DNA of 5,968 nt. Source: Clostridiales bacterium. GTDB lineage: Bacteria; Bacillota_A; Clostridia; Christensenellales; Borkfalkiaceae. A program made the translations under genes and the position numbers. The stretch covers positions 1 through 5,968 of the forward strand of contig SVHQ01000119.1 in the NCBI GenBank assembly GCA_015055785.1, written 5' to 3'. This document shows positions 5,862 to 5,968 of the stretch, in pieces. The stretch's first letter is position 1. Each line of letters begins with the position of its first letter. The notes under the pieces are model-generated. The model saw only the letters and a list, made by a program, of their open reading frames with translations. It was not told where the DNA came from and searched no databases.

Positions 5862-5968
5862 ATGATTAGTTTAAAGGATAAGGTAGTTATCATTACAGGC
5901 GGCGGAAGAGGGATTGGCTTTGGGCTTTCCACGGCTTTTGCAAAGGCGGGCGCAAAGCTCGTTATCAC
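5862..5968 (+). CDS. Short-chain dehydrogenase/reductase, 3'-truncated by window edge
   Basis: First 35 codons of an NAD(P)-dependent oxidoreductase of the SDR superfamily. The Rossmann start is clear: strand KDKVVIIT, then TGGGRGIG at 12-19 (the TGxxxGxG dinucleotide-binding turn), then helix FGLSTAFAKAGAKLVI leading into the second strand. The catalytic Ser-Tyr-Lys and the cofactor-choosing acidic or basic residue after strand 2 lie beyond the window, so substrate and cofactor cannot be called. The start at ATG 5862 places the Rossmann strand at the usual distance from the N-terminus, with AAGGA at 5845-5849 as the ribosome site, 12 bases away and a little far. An in-frame ATG at 5811 would add 17 residues but has no ribosome site. 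It is preceded by its own promoter and separated from the lipoprotein gene by a terminator. Confidence 0.85.
   Translation, partial: MISLKDKVVIITGGGRGIGFGLSTAFAKAGAKLVI

Overview
The window looks like a chromosomal segment of a low-to-moderate GC Gram-positive bacterium, most likely a Clostridia-type Bacillota. The grounds are SD-type ribosome binding sites (AGGAGG, AAGGA), textbook sigma-A promoters (two perfect TTGACA-N17-TATAAT), U-tailed hairpin terminators, a Gram-positive style lipoprotein signal and a Cys-rich repeat surface protein of a style common in gut Clostridia. All recognised genes are on the + strand. The lineage is inference; no marker here fixes family or genus.

Layout. Positions 1-890 hold the 3' part of a D-alanine-D-alanine ligase gene (ddl; its start lies before the window). 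A 141-base gap follows, with a perfect 18-bp inverted repeat (906-923 / 958-975) whose right arm sits between the -35 and -10 boxes of a good promoter (955-983). That promoter drives a probable unit obg (1032-2312) - yhbY (2693-3004) - grpE (3096-3644), closed by a strong terminator (3746-3780). Obg and YhbY both belong to large ribosomal subunit assembly, and GrpE is the DnaK nucleotide exchange factor, so the unit is a translation/protein-folding housekeeping cluster. The 380-base obg-yhbY gap is filled by about 2.9 tandem copies of a 115/116-bp element, each with the same interrupted hairpin. This is the main unexplained non-coding feature.

Positions 3836-5708 form a self-contained monocistronic unit: a perfect promoter, a stem-loop at the expected mRNA 5' end, an AGGAGG site, a 572-residue predicted lipoprotein with 44 cysteines arranged in 13 Cys-Cys-Cys-(Gly)-His repeats plus a terminal CxxC, and its own terminator. 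The repeats fall into a higher-order pattern of four triplets of about 113-130 residues. This protein of unknown function is the most interesting coding feature.

From 5740 a second perfect promoter and a structured leader precede the first 35 codons of a short-chain dehydrogenase/reductase gene that runs off the window end.
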